The notes below the pieces were generated by a model. It saw only the letters and a program-made list of their open reading frames with translations. It made no database searches and was not told where the DNA came from. From contig CADBDE010000006.1 in NCBI GenBank assembly GCA_902793375.1, positions 1-64,000 of the forward strand: a stretch of DNA of 64,000 nucleotides, read 5' to 3'. Source of the stretch: an uncultured Erysipelotrichaceae bacterium. Its GTDB lineage: Bacteria > Bacillota_I > Bacilli_A > RF39 > UBA660. The position numbers and the translations under genes were made by a program. Positions 25,048 through 34,200 of this stretch are shown here, piece after piece; positions within the stretch are counted from its first letter, which is position 1; each line of letters starts with the position of its first letter.

Positions 25048-25884
25048 ATGGAAAAATATAAAGAAATAGAACAAAGTATAATTAAAAAATATAGAAAAGA
25101 TATTTGGAGTAAATTTGTTAAAGGTGTTGTAGATTACGAATTAATACAGGAAAATGATAATATCATGGTTTGTATTAGTGGAGGTAAAGATTCCTTTTTA
25201 CTTGCAAAGTTAATACAAGAATTACAAAGACATGGTAAAGTTAAATTTAATGCTCATTATGTTGTAATGGATCCAGGATATCATGAAACTAATCGACAAT
25301 TAATAGAAGAAAATGCAAAAACACTTAATGTACCTATAGAAATATTTAATAGTGATATATTTGAAGTTGCTAATACTAAATTTGATTTTAAGACTGCATG
25401 TTATATGTGTGCTAGAATGAGAAGGGGATACTTATATAGTAAAGCTCAAGAATTAGGTTGCAATAAAATAGCTTTAGGACATCATTTTGATGATTTTATA
25501 GAGACAACTTTATTATCAATGTTCTATGGATCTGAAGTAAAAACAATGATGCCTAAACTTCATAGTGATAACTTTGAAGGAATAGAACTAATTAGACCAA
25601 TGTTATTAATAAAAGAAGAAGATATAATTTCATGGAAAAAATATAATGAATTGACTTTTCTAAATTGTGCTTGTAGATTTACAGAAAGAACGTCTTTATT
25701 AAATGATGGAACAAGTAAGAGAAAAGAAATGAAAGAGTTAATAAAGAATATGAAAAAAGTTAATCCTCATGTAGACCAAAATATTTTTAAAGCGTTAGAA
25801 AATGTTAATATGAGTTGTATTTTAGGATGGCATAAAGAAGGAAAAAAACACTCATTTTTGGATGAATATGAGAAAAATAAATAA
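25048..25884 (+). CDS. ttcA: TtcA-family tRNA 2-thiocytidine biosynthesis protein
   Basis: The 278-residue protein has the PP-loop SGGKDSFLLAKL (about 45-56), CYMCARMRRGYLY with the CxxC pair, GHHFDDFIETTLLSMFYG, and a further NCACRF. This is the pattern of TtcA/TtuA-type enzymes that thiolate tRNA using ATP and an iron-sulphur cluster; TtcA acts on cytidine 32. The nearby LysRS operon makes tRNA biology a theme here, but this gene lies beyond a terminator and a broken gene, so a functional link is speculative. Confidence 0.75.
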   Translation: MEKYKEIEQSIIKKYRKDIWSKFVKGVVDYELIQENDNIMVCISGGKDSFLLAKLIQELQRHGKVKFNAHYVVMDPGYHETNRQLIEENAKTLNVPIEIFNSDIFEVANTKFDFKTACYMCARMRRGYLYSKAQELGCNKIALGHHFDDFIETTLLSMFYGSEVKTMMPKLHSDNFEGIELIRPMLLIKEEDIISWKKYNELTFLNCACRFTERTSLLNDGTSKRKEMKELIKNMKKVNPHVDQNIFKALENVNMSCILGWHKEGKKHSFLDEYEKNK

Positions 25885-25977
25885 AAATTTCATTAATTAT
25901 CTTTTATAATTTTTATTACTTTTAAAAATAATTAATCTATAAAAAATATGATATATTATTTGCTAGGAAGTGATTGT

Positions 25978-27090
25978 ATGAAAAATAATAGAGAGAAAAC
26001 AGTGATTAAAACAAGTATAATAAGTATTATTTCAAATATACTTTTATCTGGTTTTAAAGCTTTTGTTGGATTAGTTGCTAATTCAATAGCAATTATTTCT
26101 GATGCTGTAAATAATTTAAGTGATGCTTTATCAAGTATAATTACTATAATTGGTACTAAATTAGCTGGAAAAGAACCAGATAAAGAACATCCATATGGTC
26201 ATGGAAGAATTGAATATATAACTTCTTTAATTGTATCAGCAATAGTTTTATATGCAGGTATTACAGCAATGGTAGAGTCTATTAAAAAAATAATTAATCC
26301 GGAAAATGTGGATTATAGTGTAATTACTTTAGTAATATTAATTGCTGGTATTATAGTAAAGTTTGTATTAGGGATATATGTTAAGAAGAAAGGAAAAATT
26401 GTTAATTCTGATTCTTTAATAGCAAGTGGATCTGATGCTTTTAATGATGCAATTCTTTCTATTTCAGTACTTGTATCTGCAATAATTTACATGGTGTTTA
26501 ATATAAATTTAGAGGCTTATGTTGGAGTATTACTTTCAATATTTATAATAAAAGCAGGAATAGAATTAATTAAAGAATCAGTAGATAATATGTTGGGAGT
26601 AAGAATTGAAAGTAGTCTTGCCAAAAACATAAAAAAAGAAATAATCAAAGAACCGGACGTAAAAGGAGCATTTGACTTAATTCTTAATGATTATGGACCA
26701 GATAAGTATTCAGGTTCTGTTCATATTGAAGTCCCTGATACTTTATCGGTTTCTGATATTGATAAAATCTCAAGAAGAATAACAAAAAATATAATGGAAA
26801 AATATGGAGTTGTTCTTCATACAATTGGGGTTTATTCAGTAAATACTAAAGATAAGAAAATATTAAAGGTGCAAAAAGAAATACATGATATTGTTTTTTC
26901 TCATAAAGGTATCCTACAAATGCATGGGTTCTATTTTGATGAAGATAATAAATCTATAAGCTTTGATATAATTATTGATTTTGAAATTAAAAAAAGAGAA
27001 GAAGTTTATAAAAAAATTGTTGATGAAATTCAAGAAAAATATAAAGATTACAAAATAAGTATTGTTTTAGATATAGATGTTAGTGATTAA
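25978..27090 (+). CDS. Cation diffusion facilitator transporter (long type)
   Basis: The 371-residue protein has six predicted membrane segments (to about residue 205) and a long cytoplasmic C-terminal domain. The metal sites are DAVNNLSDALSS in segment 2 and SDAFNDAILS in segment 5, and HPYGHGRIEYI precedes segment 3. The acidic/Asn composition is more like Mn/Fe-type facilitators than the His-containing Zn type. ATG 25978 follows AGGAAG; the frame extends upstream but without a ribosome binding site. It exports divalent cations by proton antiport. Confidence 0.85.
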   Translation: MKNNREKTVIKTSIISIISNILLSGFKAFVGLVANSIAIISDAVNNLSDALSSIITIIGTKLAGKEPDKEHPYGHGRIEYITSLIVSAIVLYAGITAMVESIKKIINPENVDYSVITLVILIAGIIVKFVLGIYVKKKGKIVNSDSLIASGSDAFNDAILSISVLVSAIIYMVFNINLEAYVGVLLSIFIIKAGIELIKESVDNMLGVRIESSLAKNIKKEIIKEPDVKGAFDLILNDYGPDKYSGSVHIEVPDTLSVSDIDKISRRITKNIMEKYGVVLHTIGVYSVNTKDKKILKVQKEIHDIVFSHKGILQMHGFYFDEDNKSISFDIIIDFEIKKREEVYKKIVDEIQEKYKDYKISIVLDIDVSD

Positions 27091-27102
27091 ATTTAAAAGC
27101 AA

Positions 27103-27128
27103 GAACTAGATAAATCTAGTCCTTTTTT
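27103..27128 (+). terminator. Intrinsic terminator
   Basis: ACTAGA-TAAA-TCTAGT with a following T run; same arms as three other terminators in the window. Confidence 0.85.
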
Positions 27129-27153
27129 ATATTTTAAATCAATAAAAAAGTGA

Positions 27154-27159
27154 TATAAT
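27154..27159 (+). promoter_or_regulatory. Extended -10 promoter of the second CDF gene
   Basis: GTGATATAAT, an extended -10 recurrent in this genome, 37 bases before the ATG. Confidence 0.5.
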
Positions 27160-27195
27160 TATCTTTATAAGATGATTAATATATGAGGTGATAAT

Positions 27196-28080
27196 ATGAA
27201 AACAGAAAATAATATATTAATTGCTTTTATATTAAATATTATATTTTCTATATTTGAATTTTTGGGAGGAATTTTTACTAACTCAATATCAATCTTATCT
27301 GATTCTATTCATGATTTAGGAGATGCCTTTTCTATTGGTTTATCATATTTTATGGAAAGAAAAAGTAAGAAACATGCTGATAATAAATATACATATGGAT
27401 ATATTAGATATTCTGTATTAGGAGGAGTAATAACTACTACTATATTGTTTGTTGGTTCTATATTTGTAATAATAGGAGCAATAAAAAGAATAATGAATCC
27501 AGTTGAAGTTAATTATAGTGGTATGATTATTTTAGCAATTATTGGTGTTATATTAAATTTTATTGCTGCTTTTGTAACTAGAGAGGGAGATTCTATTAAT
27601 CAAAAAGCAGTTAATTTACATATGCTTGAAGATGTTATTGGATGGATAGCTGTATTAATTGGAGCTATCGTAATGAATTTTACTGATATTAAAATAATAG
27701 ATTCTATTGTGAGTTTAGGAGTTGCTATTTTTATATTAATAAGTTCATTAAAAAATCTAAAAAAGGTTTTGGATTTATTTCTAGAAAAAACTCCTGATGG
27801 AGTTGATATCGATAAATTAAAAAATCACTTACTTAAGATAAAAGGTGTCGAGGACATTCATCATATTCATGTATGGAGCATAGATGGATATAATAATTAT
27901 GCTACTATGCATATTGTATCCAAATCTAAAGATATTAATAAAATTAAAAAAGAAATACGTGAAGAATTAGAAGAACATAATATATGTCATGCTATACTAG
28001 AAACAGAAAATGAAGCTTGTGATGATATAGAGTGTAATGTACATTTAAATAACATAGAAACACATCACCATCATCATTAA
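27196..28080 (+). CDS. Cation diffusion facilitator, zinc type, with His-rich tail
   Basis: The 294-residue protein has six membrane segments and zinc-type metal residues: SIHDLGDAF in segment 2 and NLHMLEDVIG in segment 5 (HxxxD at both). The cytoplasmic domain contains VEDIHHIHVWSIDGYNNYAT, standard for CzcD/ZitB-like proteins. It ends in THHHHH, a natural poly-His tail likely to bind zinc. It is not paralogous in detail to the preceding facilitator, so the two probably export different metals. Confidence 0.9.
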   Translation: MKTENNILIAFILNIIFSIFEFLGGIFTNSISILSDSIHDLGDAFSIGLSYFMERKSKKHADNKYTYGYIRYSVLGGVITTTILFVGSIFVIIGAIKRIMNPVEVNYSGMIILAIIGVILNFIAAFVTREGDSINQKAVNLHMLEDVIGWIAVLIGAIVMNFTDIKIIDSIVSLGVAIFILISSLKNLKKVLDLFLEKTPDGVDIDKLKNHLLKIKGVEDIHHIHVWSIDGYNNYATMHIVSKSKDINKIKKEIREELEEHNICHAILETENEACDDIECNVHLNNIETHHHHH

Positions 28081-28104
28081 AAATCTAATAGGAGTATATA
28101 TTAA

Positions 28105-28350
28105 ATGAATAAGGAAATATTACAAAAAAATATAGATAAACTTCATATTACAGAAATGGGAAGAGACAGAATAAAAAAAAATCTAAAAATAGATACTGAT
28201 GATGTAGTTGAATACTGTAGAAGAAAAGTGTTAGATAGAAATTGTATTATTTTTAAACAAGGTAAAAACTTGTATTGTGAAATTAACAATATAAAGATTA
28301 CTATTAATTCATATAGTTATACAATTATTACTGCACATATTATCAAATAA
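28105..28350 (+). CDS. DUF3781 family protein
   Basis: The 81-residue protein matches the DUF3781 pattern: IDKLHITEMGRDRIKKNL, DDVVEYCRRKVLDR, KGKNLYCEINNIKITINSYS and a closing YTIITAH. The function of the family is unknown. It lies 24 bases after the CDF gene and is probably cotranscribed with it. Confidence 0.75.
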   Translation: MNKEILQKNIDKLHITEMGRDRIKKNLKIDTDDVVEYCRRKVLDRNCIIFKQGKNLYCEINNIKITINSYSYTIITAHIIK

Positions 28351-28387
28351 AGTATTTATTTAATTATTTGAATGGAGGAAAGAGATT

Positions 28388-28868
28388 ATGCTTGAGCATT
28401 TAGTAGAAGGACATTTAGGTTCCTATTACATTTCATCAAGTGAACCTGAATTTATAGAAGAGTATTGTGAAACATGAGGAGATTCTGATACGATTTTGAC
28501 ATCGTGGGATGACTCAGAAAAAGATGCACGAGTTAACGCTTTATTACGTTACTTTATGATAAAAAAATATAAATTCAAGAGAAGATATAGATAAAAAAGT
28601 TGATGAATATATAAGTTATGATGTAGAAAAAAAAGATATAATCCCATCACTTTTAAATTATATAGATTGTATTAATGAAGAAACATATAATTTTGCAACA
28701 TATTTATTCGAAAGTAAAAATATTAATGAAGATGAATATAAAAGAATTATAAATATATCACGTTTGGAAGATGATAGACAAATTAAAATGGTTAAGTATT
28801 TTTCAAAATCAATGTTTACTAAAGATTCTAATGGAAATGTAAAAGTTCTTAAACTAGCAAAAAAATAG
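28388..28868 (+). pseudogene. Decayed gene with in-frame TGA and a +1 shift
   Basis: A good ribosome binding site (GGAGGAAAG) and ATG 28388 open MLEHLVEGHLGSYYISSSEP...EYCET, then TGA at 28475-28477, and the same frame continues with GDSDTILTSWDDSEKDAR. The family I recall has CETCGDSD here, so a Cys codon (TGC/TGT) probably became TGA. A second lesion follows at the A7 tract 28561-28567, after which another frame (SREDIDKKVDEYISYDVEKK) runs to TAG 28866. The intact protein would be about 160 residues, with a zinc-knuckle-like start. Selenocysteine is possible but unlikely with the second lesion. Confidence 0.55.
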
Positions 28869-28896
28869 TACTATTATATTAATTACTATTATGAAT

Positions 28897-28925
28897 AACA
28901 CTTTTTAAAAAAAAGTGTTTTTTTA
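28897..28925 (+). terminator. Intrinsic terminator
   Basis: AACACTTTTT pairs with AAAAAGTGTT, followed by T run. Confidence 0.7.
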
Positions 28926-28940
28926 TTATTCATTAAGTGA

Positions 28941-28946
28941 TATAAT
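28941..28946 (+). promoter_or_regulatory. Extended -10 promoter of the VanY gene
   Basis: GTGATATAAT, about 50 bases before the ATG. Confidence 0.5.
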
Positions 28947-28992
28947 CTTCTTGGTTACTTCTTATAGAATTACAATAATGAAAGGAGAATTT

Positions 28993-29649
28993 ATGAAAAA
29001 GAAAGTTTTATTTGGATTATTTGTTCTAGTTATGTGTTTTACAATAATAGGATGTGGAAAGGAAGAAGAAAAATCAAAAACAGATTATTTAGTTTTAGTT
29101 AATAAGCAAAGTAAACTTCCAGAAGATTGGGAAGAAAGAATTGAATTAGTTGATTATACTAATGGACTTGGAGAAACTGTTAAAATTGAAAAAAAAGCAG
29201 CAAAAGCTTTTGAAGAATTAAGAGAAGATTTAAAGAAAGAATACTCCGATTTTGTAATAGAAGCAGATAGTACATATCGTTCTGTTGCACGTCAACAAGA
29301 AATTTGGGATGAATTTTTGAATGAAAAAGGAGAAGAATATACTAAAAAATATGTTGCAGTTCCAGGTACATCAGAACATCATACAGGGCTTGCAATAGAT
29401 ATTAAATTAGATAAGAATGGCACTATTGTTTATGATAATGATGAAATGACTGCAGAAAAAGATATTTTCTCAAGAATTCATGCTAAACTTGCTGATTATG
29501 GATTTATTTTAAGATATCCAGAAGGAAAAGAAGATATAACTGGATATGGCCCAGAAGTATGGCATTTTAGATATGTAGATGATAAGGAAATTGCTAAAGA
29601 AATAATGGATAAAGGAATTACTTTAGAAGAGTATTTAAAAAATAAATAG
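28993..29649 (+). CDS. VanY-family D,D-carboxypeptidase lipoprotein
   Basis: The 218-residue precursor has a lipoprotein signal peptide ending FTIIGCGKE (lipid-modified Cys near residue 20). The mature part has the LAS/VanY zinc peptidase motifs: STYRSVARQQEIWDEF, SEHHTGLAIDIKL (SxHxxGxAxD) and EVWHFRYV. It removes the terminal D-Ala from peptidoglycan stems outside the membrane. ATG 28993 follows AAAGGAG; the longer frame lacks a ribosome binding site and would add a non-signal extension. Confidence 0.9.
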   Translation: MKKKVLFGLFVLVMCFTIIGCGKEEEKSKTDYLVLVNKQSKLPEDWEERIELVDYTNGLGETVKIEKKAAKAFEELREDLKKEYSDFVIEADSTYRSVARQQEIWDEFLNEKGEEYTKKYVAVPGTSEHHTGLAIDIKLDKNGTIVYDNDEMTAEKDIFSRIHAKLADYGFILRYPEGKEDITGYGPEVWHFRYVDDKEIAKEIMDKGITLEEYLKNK

Positions 29650-29667
29650 TTATCTTATGTAAGTATT

Positions 29668-29695
29668 AAAAAGGATTCTATATAATCCTTTTTTC
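29668..29695 (+). terminator. Intrinsic terminator
   Basis: AAAAAGGATT and AATCCTTTTT are perfect arms around CTATAT, followed by T. Confidence 0.85.
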
Positions 29696-29826
29696 ATTTA
29701 TTTTTCACAATTTATTCAAATTAAATACATTTTTATTATTTAGAATTAAACATGAAAAGGAGGAATTTTAATTAAAAATAATGTATAATATTTATAGTAA
29801 ATATAATAGTAAGGAGGTAATGTTTA

Positions 29827-30096
29827 GTGAAAGATAAAATATTGTTATTTATTATTGGAGTTTTGGTTGGTGCGGTAATATCTACTGGTATTTTTTATAT
29901 TTATACTTCAACTAACTCAAATGAGTGTAGTAATAATTATGAGATGAATAGAGAAATGCATAATGGACAACCACCTGAAATGGGTGAAGAACCACCAGAA
30001 AAACCAAATGGAAATTTTGGAGAAGATGGACAATTACCAGAAAAGCAAGATGATAATAATTCTCAAAATAATAATAATCAATCTAATAAGAAATAA
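29827..30096 (+). CDS. Small membrane-anchored acidic protein
   Basis: The 89-residue product has an N-terminal membrane segment (ILLFIIGVLVGAVISTGIFY) and an extracellular tail rich in Pro, Glu, Gly and Asn (PPEMGEEPPEKPNG, then NNSQNNNNQSN). It starts with GTG behind AAGGAGG. It is 12 bases upstream of the large beta-helix protein gene and is probably its accessory; similar small anchored proteins often accompany Cthe_2159-type surface proteins, but the role is unknown. Confidence 0.65.
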   Translation: MKDKILLFIIGVLVGAVISTGIFYIYTSTNSNECSNNYEMNREMHNGQPPEMGEEPPEKPNGNFGEDGQLPEKQDDNNSQNNNNQSNKK

Positions 30097-30108
30097 CGGT
30101 GATTTAAT

Positions 30109-33021
30109 ATGAAAAGATTAATAAAAATATTTAGTTTATTATTAATAATATTCTTTTTATCTTCAATAAATGTAAATGCAGATAGTAAAATTTTATATGT
30201 AAAATTAGATAGTCTAGAGTATTCTACTAATAAAAATGATTATAGTAGTATAACTGAGTATAAAACTTTAGAAGATTTTTTGAAAGATTATAATTCAAAT
30301 AACCTTCCTAGTATTTATGTAACTGATTTTTTATTTGATGGAGTTACATCTGTTAAAACACCCGATTTAGATGATTTTATACTAAATGATTCTAATGATA
30401 CTAAAATTAAAACTTTAGAAATAAAAGTAATAAATATTAATACTATTGGGAATATTGAATTTAGTGGTGAGATAACTGGAGCGATGATTGGTGTAGATAC
30501 AAATAATAAAAAAGGTGATATTAATATCATACTAAATAATGTATCAATAGATACTGATTCCAAAAAAGCACCAGCTATATATGTATATAATAAAGATAAA
30601 AACTATACAGATTGTAAAGTTACTATAAAAACTCTTTCTAATACAAAGAATTATATTGAAGGAGGAAAATTAAAAAAAGTTAGTTTACTTGAATCTGAAG
30701 AATTAGAAAAATATAGTAGTTATTATTCAAATGATAGTTTATCTAACTATAACAAATATTCATCATATTATGGTATTTATACAAAAAATGAAATAGATAG
30801 TATTCTATTTGCTACTGTTACTGCTGATTCTGAAGATTTAAAAGATGGAGATCCTTATTATTACTACAAGGCAAGTGGTGCAATTAGTTCTGATATAGAT
30901 TTATACTTTGAAGGTGAAGGATTTTTGAGTGTTACTAGTAAGAATAAAGAAGGAATTGAAACTAAAGGTAATCTAACATTTAGTGGTGGAACTGGAGATT
31001 ATGAAATATATTCACAAGATGATTGTTTAAATACAACTACGGCAAATAGTAGTACTCAAACAGTAAGAAATGATTTAACAATTGATGTTAATTCTTTAAT
31101 TGCACAGGTTGATTCTTTAGCAGATGAAGGTGATGCAATAGACTCTAATGGTCAATTAATTATCAATGGAGGAACTATCTATGCTTTTGCACATCCAACA
31201 AGTCAAGATGCGGGACTAGATTCAGGAAATGGAACATATATAAATGGTGGAACAGTAATATCAACTGGTAATATGACAGATCAAATATCAAATGATTCAA
31301 AACAAAAATATATTTATGCTAGTTTTGATAAAATTGATAAAGATACTTTAGTTGTTATTAAAAATCAAAATGATAAAATAATAACAGCATTTAAAACAAA
31401 TAGAGAGATTAAAAGTATTTTATATAGTAGTGAAGATTTCGATTATGAATCATATAAAATATATATTGGTGGAGTAATAGATGGTGAAGAAACAAATGGA
31501 TTATATACAAAAATAAATAGTTATACTAATGGTGAAGAAATAACATTTAAAGATGTGGGAATTAATATAAAAACATCAAAAAAGACAAATTCAAATAACG
31601 CTATTTTGTTTATATTAATTGTAGAAATAGTATTATTGGTTTTATCATCTATAATATATATAAAAGGTATTAATTCTAGTACTATTAATAACAAAACAAA
31701 TAATTCAAATTTTATATATTATATTATTATTTCAGTTTTAATTGTTGCATTTATTGTCTTATGGCTTTTAATTATAAATAATAGTAAAACTAATACTAAT
31801 AATAGAAAAGAGAATAGTCAACAATTAAATAATAGTAATATAAATTATTCTTCAGTAAAAGAAATAACAAAGGATGAAGACATTACTGAAGGAAGTTTTG
31901 AATCCACAAATAAAGATGAAAATGTTATATCAATAAATGGGAATGTTACTTCAACTATATCTAATGTTTCTATAGATAAAACAGGAGACTCTGATGGGGG
32001 AGACAATACAAGCTTTTACGGAATTAATTCTGCTATAATAGCAAAGAATGGAGCAGTTGTTAATATAAAAAATGTTAATATAACAACTGATGCTACTGGA
32101 GCTAATGGAGTATTTAGTTATGGTGGATCTGCTACAACAAATAATTCAAGTAGTGATGGAACAACAATTAATGTAAGCGACTCTAAAATAACAACTACTA
32201 AGAATAATTCTGGTGGAATAATGACCACTGGTGGTGGAACAATGAACGCAAAAAATCTTATAATTACTACTAGTGGACAATCAAGTGCAGCAATAAGAAG
32301 TGATAGAGGTGGAGGTATTGTTAATGTTGATGGAGGATCATACACAACTAATGGAGTAGGATCTCCTGCAATATATTCTACTGCAAACATAACTGTTAAA
32401 AATGCTACTCTTGTATCTAATGTAAGTGAGGGAGTAATTATTGAAGGAAAGAATTCTATTACTTTAGAAAGTGTAGAACTTACAGATACACATACTAAAA
32501 ATGTAAAATCAAAAACTTATAAGAATGTATTTATATATCAATCAATGAGTGGAGATGCTTCTGTTGGTACTGCAGAATTTACTGCAAAAGATAGTACTAT
32601 TATAACAAATAATGGGGATTCATTTTATGTATCTAATACTAGTGCAATTATTAATTTAACAAACAATATAATAATAAATAATGATTCAAATGGATATTTT
32701 TTAAGAGCACAAAAAGATTCTTGGGGAGAAGAAGGAAAAAATGGTGGAAATGTTACTTTGAATCTAACGAATCAAGAAATTGTAGGAAATATCGGAGTTG
32801 ATGAAATATCTTCACTATCAATTAATATGACTTCATCTAGTTTCAAAGGTATAATAGAAAATGCAGATGGAACTGTTGAATTAAAACTTGATAAATCTAG
32901 TACAATTACATTAACTAGCGATAGTTACATAACTAGTCTAAATAATGAAGATACAAGTAATAGTAATATTAATTTAAATGGATATAAATTATATGTTAAT
33001 GGAATAGAATTAAAAAAATAA
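30109..33021 (+). CDS. Membrane protein with two extracellular beta-helix domains
   Basis: The 970-residue precursor has a signal peptide (LIKIFSLLLIIFFLSSINVNA). Residues 30-480 form a right-handed beta-helix-like domain with Cthe_2159-type text (GAISSDIDLYFEGEGFLSVT, EGIETKGNLTFSGGTGDYEI, DAIDSNGQLIINGGTIYAFA). Two membrane segments at about 500-520 and 535-557 form a hairpin. Residues 590-965 are a second Ser/Thr/Asn-rich beta-helix (GGIMTTGGGTMNAKNLIITT). Cthe_2159 binds polygalacturonate, so glycan binding at the surface is likely. The internal membrane hairpin places both helices outside. Confidence 0.75.
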   Translation: MKRLIKIFSLLLIIFFLSSINVNADSKILYVKLDSLEYSTNKNDYSSITEYKTLEDFLKDYNSNNLPSIYVTDFLFDGVTSVKTPDLDDFILNDSNDTKIKTLEIKVININTIGNIEFSGEITGAMIGVDTNNKKGDINIILNNVSIDTDSKKAPAIYVYNKDKNYTDCKVTIKTLSNTKNYIEGGKLKKVSLLESEELEKYSSYYSNDSLSNYNKYSSYYGIYTKNEIDSILFATVTADSEDLKDGDPYYYYKASGAISSDIDLYFEGEGFLSVTSKNKEGIETKGNLTFSGGTGDYEIYSQDDCLNTTTANSSTQTVRNDLTIDVNSLIAQVDSLADEGDAIDSNGQLIINGGTIYAFAHPTSQDAGLDSGNGTYINGGTVISTGNMTDQISNDSKQKYIYASFDKIDKDTLVVIKNQNDKIITAFKTNREIKSILYSSEDFDYESYKIYIGGVIDGEETNGLYTKINSYTNGEEITFKDVGINIKTSKKTNSNNAILFILIVEIVLLVLSSIIYIKGINSSTINNKTNNSNFIYYIIISVLIVAFIVLWLLIINNSKTNTNNRKENSQQLNNSNINYSSVKEITKDEDITEGSFESTNKDENVISINGNVTSTISNVSIDKTGDSDGGDNTSFYGINSAIIAKNGAVVNIKNVNITTDATGANGVFSYGGSATTNNSSSDGTTINVSDSKITTTKNNSGGIMTTGGGTMNAKNLIITTSGQSSAAIRSDRGGGIVNVDGGSYTTNGVGSPAIYSTANITVKNATLVSNVSEGVIIEGKNSITLESVELTDTHTKNVKSKTYKNVFIYQSMSGDASVGTAEFTAKDSTIITNNGDSFYVSNTSAIINLTNNIIINNDSNGYFLRAQKDSWGEEGKNGGNVTLNLTNQEIVGNIGVDEISSLSINMTSSSFKGIIENADGTVELKLDKSSTITLTSDSYITSLNNEDTSNSNINLNGYKLYVNGIELKK

Positions 33022-33042
33022 CTGAGAGAAATCTCAGTTTTT
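33021..33042 (+). terminator. Intrinsic terminator
   Basis: ACTGAGA-GAAA-TCTCAGT with T run; GNRA loop, directly at the stop codon. Confidence 0.85.
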
Positions 33043-33088
33043 AATATTTTCTTAAACTATATGTTATAATAAATATAGGAGTGATAGT

Positions 33089-33622
33089 ATGAATAAAAAA
33101 ATTATAATAAGTTTATTAGTAATAGTAGCATTATTTACAATTACTGGTTGTGGATCGACAAAAAAAGAAGAAAATAAAGAGGAAGAAATAGTAGATAAAT
33201 CATTATTTACAATTAAAGATAAAGAATTCCATTTAGATACTGACAAAGAATATGAAGGATTAAAATATAAAGTATCTTCAGGATTTAGAGAAATTAATAA
33301 TCTTACTCCATCAAGTACTTATGTTCAATATAATTATCAACCAGAAAATAGTTCAAATTATTTTTATTTTAGAATTTTGTTTTATAGAGGAAAAGATATT
33401 GAATTTGCTAAAAATGATTATGTAGGAAATGAAAAACAATTTGAATTTAAAGATGAAACAATAAATAATATTTCTTTTAAATTAATTGATGAAGAAAGAA
33501 CAGATGGAACGATTCATCACTATTTCATAACTAAAGATGGTAATACTTATATACTTAGTTTTATTTCACAAAATGATATAAGTGATTTCGAAAAAAAAGT
33601 TTTAGATTCAATTGAATTATAA
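33089..33622 (+). CDS. Lipoprotein, unknown function
   Basis: The 177-residue precursor has signal peptide and lipobox ITGCGS. The mature part is beta-rich (EYEGLKYKVSSGFREINNLT, YFYFRILFYRGKDIE, HHYFITKDGNTYILSF), similar in outline to small cell-surface lipoproteins such as PsbP/Mog1-like folds. The family is not certain. It lies nine bases upstream of another lipoprotein gene. Confidence 0.7.
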   Translation: MNKKIIISLLVIVALFTITGCGSTKKEENKEEEIVDKSLFTIKDKEFHLDTDKEYEGLKYKVSSGFREINNLTPSSTYVQYNYQPENSSNYFYFRILFYRGKDIEFAKNDYVGNEKQFEFKDETINNISFKLIDEERTDGTIHHYFITKDGNTYILSFISQNDISDFEKKVLDSIEL

Positions 33623-33631
33623 AGGTGAAAA

Positions 33632-34117
33632 ATGAAGAATAAGATTATATTTGGTTTATTAGTAATTGTATCTATTTTTGCTATTTCTGGATGTAGTTCA
33701 AAGGATACATCAAAAGAAAGAACAATAGAATATTTACTTGATAGATATGTTGATATATATTCAAAAGCTGATATGAGTGCAATTGAAGATATGTTTCCAC
33801 CATTTTATGTAGAGTATTCTAAAGATTATATAACAAAAGAAAAACTTGAAAAAGATAGAAATAAAGCAAAAGAAGTATATGGAGATGACTTTGAAGTTAC
33901 ATATAAAGTTGGAAATAGTGTAAAGATGACTGATGATGAACTTGAAAAATTAAATAATGATATGATTAATAATTATAATGCTAAAGAAAAAGCCACTGAA
34001 TGTTATAAATATGAAGTAAGTATTATATTTAAGGGATCAAAAAAAGAGGATCCCGATGCAATGACTACAATGGGTTATTGTAAATATAATGATACGTGGT
34101 ATTTAGTTAAAGTTTAA
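33632..34117 (+). CDS. Lipoprotein with NTF2-like outline
   Basis: The 161-residue precursor has the lipobox ISGCSS. The mature domain starts with a helix (TIEYLLDRYVDIYSKADMSA) and continues in strands up to GYCKYNDTWYLVKV, like NTF2-fold extracellular proteins. Two cysteines (TECYK and GYCKY) could form a disulphide. It is the second gene of a lipoprotein pair, ended by a terminator. Confidence 0.7.
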   Translation: MKNKIIFGLLVIVSIFAISGCSSKDTSKERTIEYLLDRYVDIYSKADMSAIEDMFPPFYVEYSKDYITKEKLEKDRNKAKEVYGDDFEVTYKVGNSVKMTDDELEKLNNDMINNYNAKEKATECYKYEVSIIFKGSKKEDPDAMTTMGYCKYNDTWYLVKV

Positions 34118-34131
34118 TTATTAAAAAAGTT

Positions 34132-34166
34132 AAAAAACTCTATTTGTTTAATAGAGTTTTTTTTTG
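34132..34166 (+). terminator. Intrinsic terminator
   Basis: AAAACTCTATT and AATAGAGTTTT around TGTTT, then T run. Confidence 0.85.
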
Positions 34167-34200
34167 TTATATGATAAAATGTATCAGGTAGGTGATTTAT

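Noticed and set aside
28388-28480. Selenoprotein call for the TGA-containing gene
   Set aside because: The second lesion 90 bases later and the lack of an obvious bSECIS hairpin directly after the TGA favour a decayed gene; kept only as a finding to check.
29755-29822. A strong AAGGAGG-like site at about 29758 suggesting another small gene before the beta-helix operon
   Set aside because: No start codon lies at a usable distance; the nearest ATG (29780) is over 10 bases too far and opens only 18 codons.
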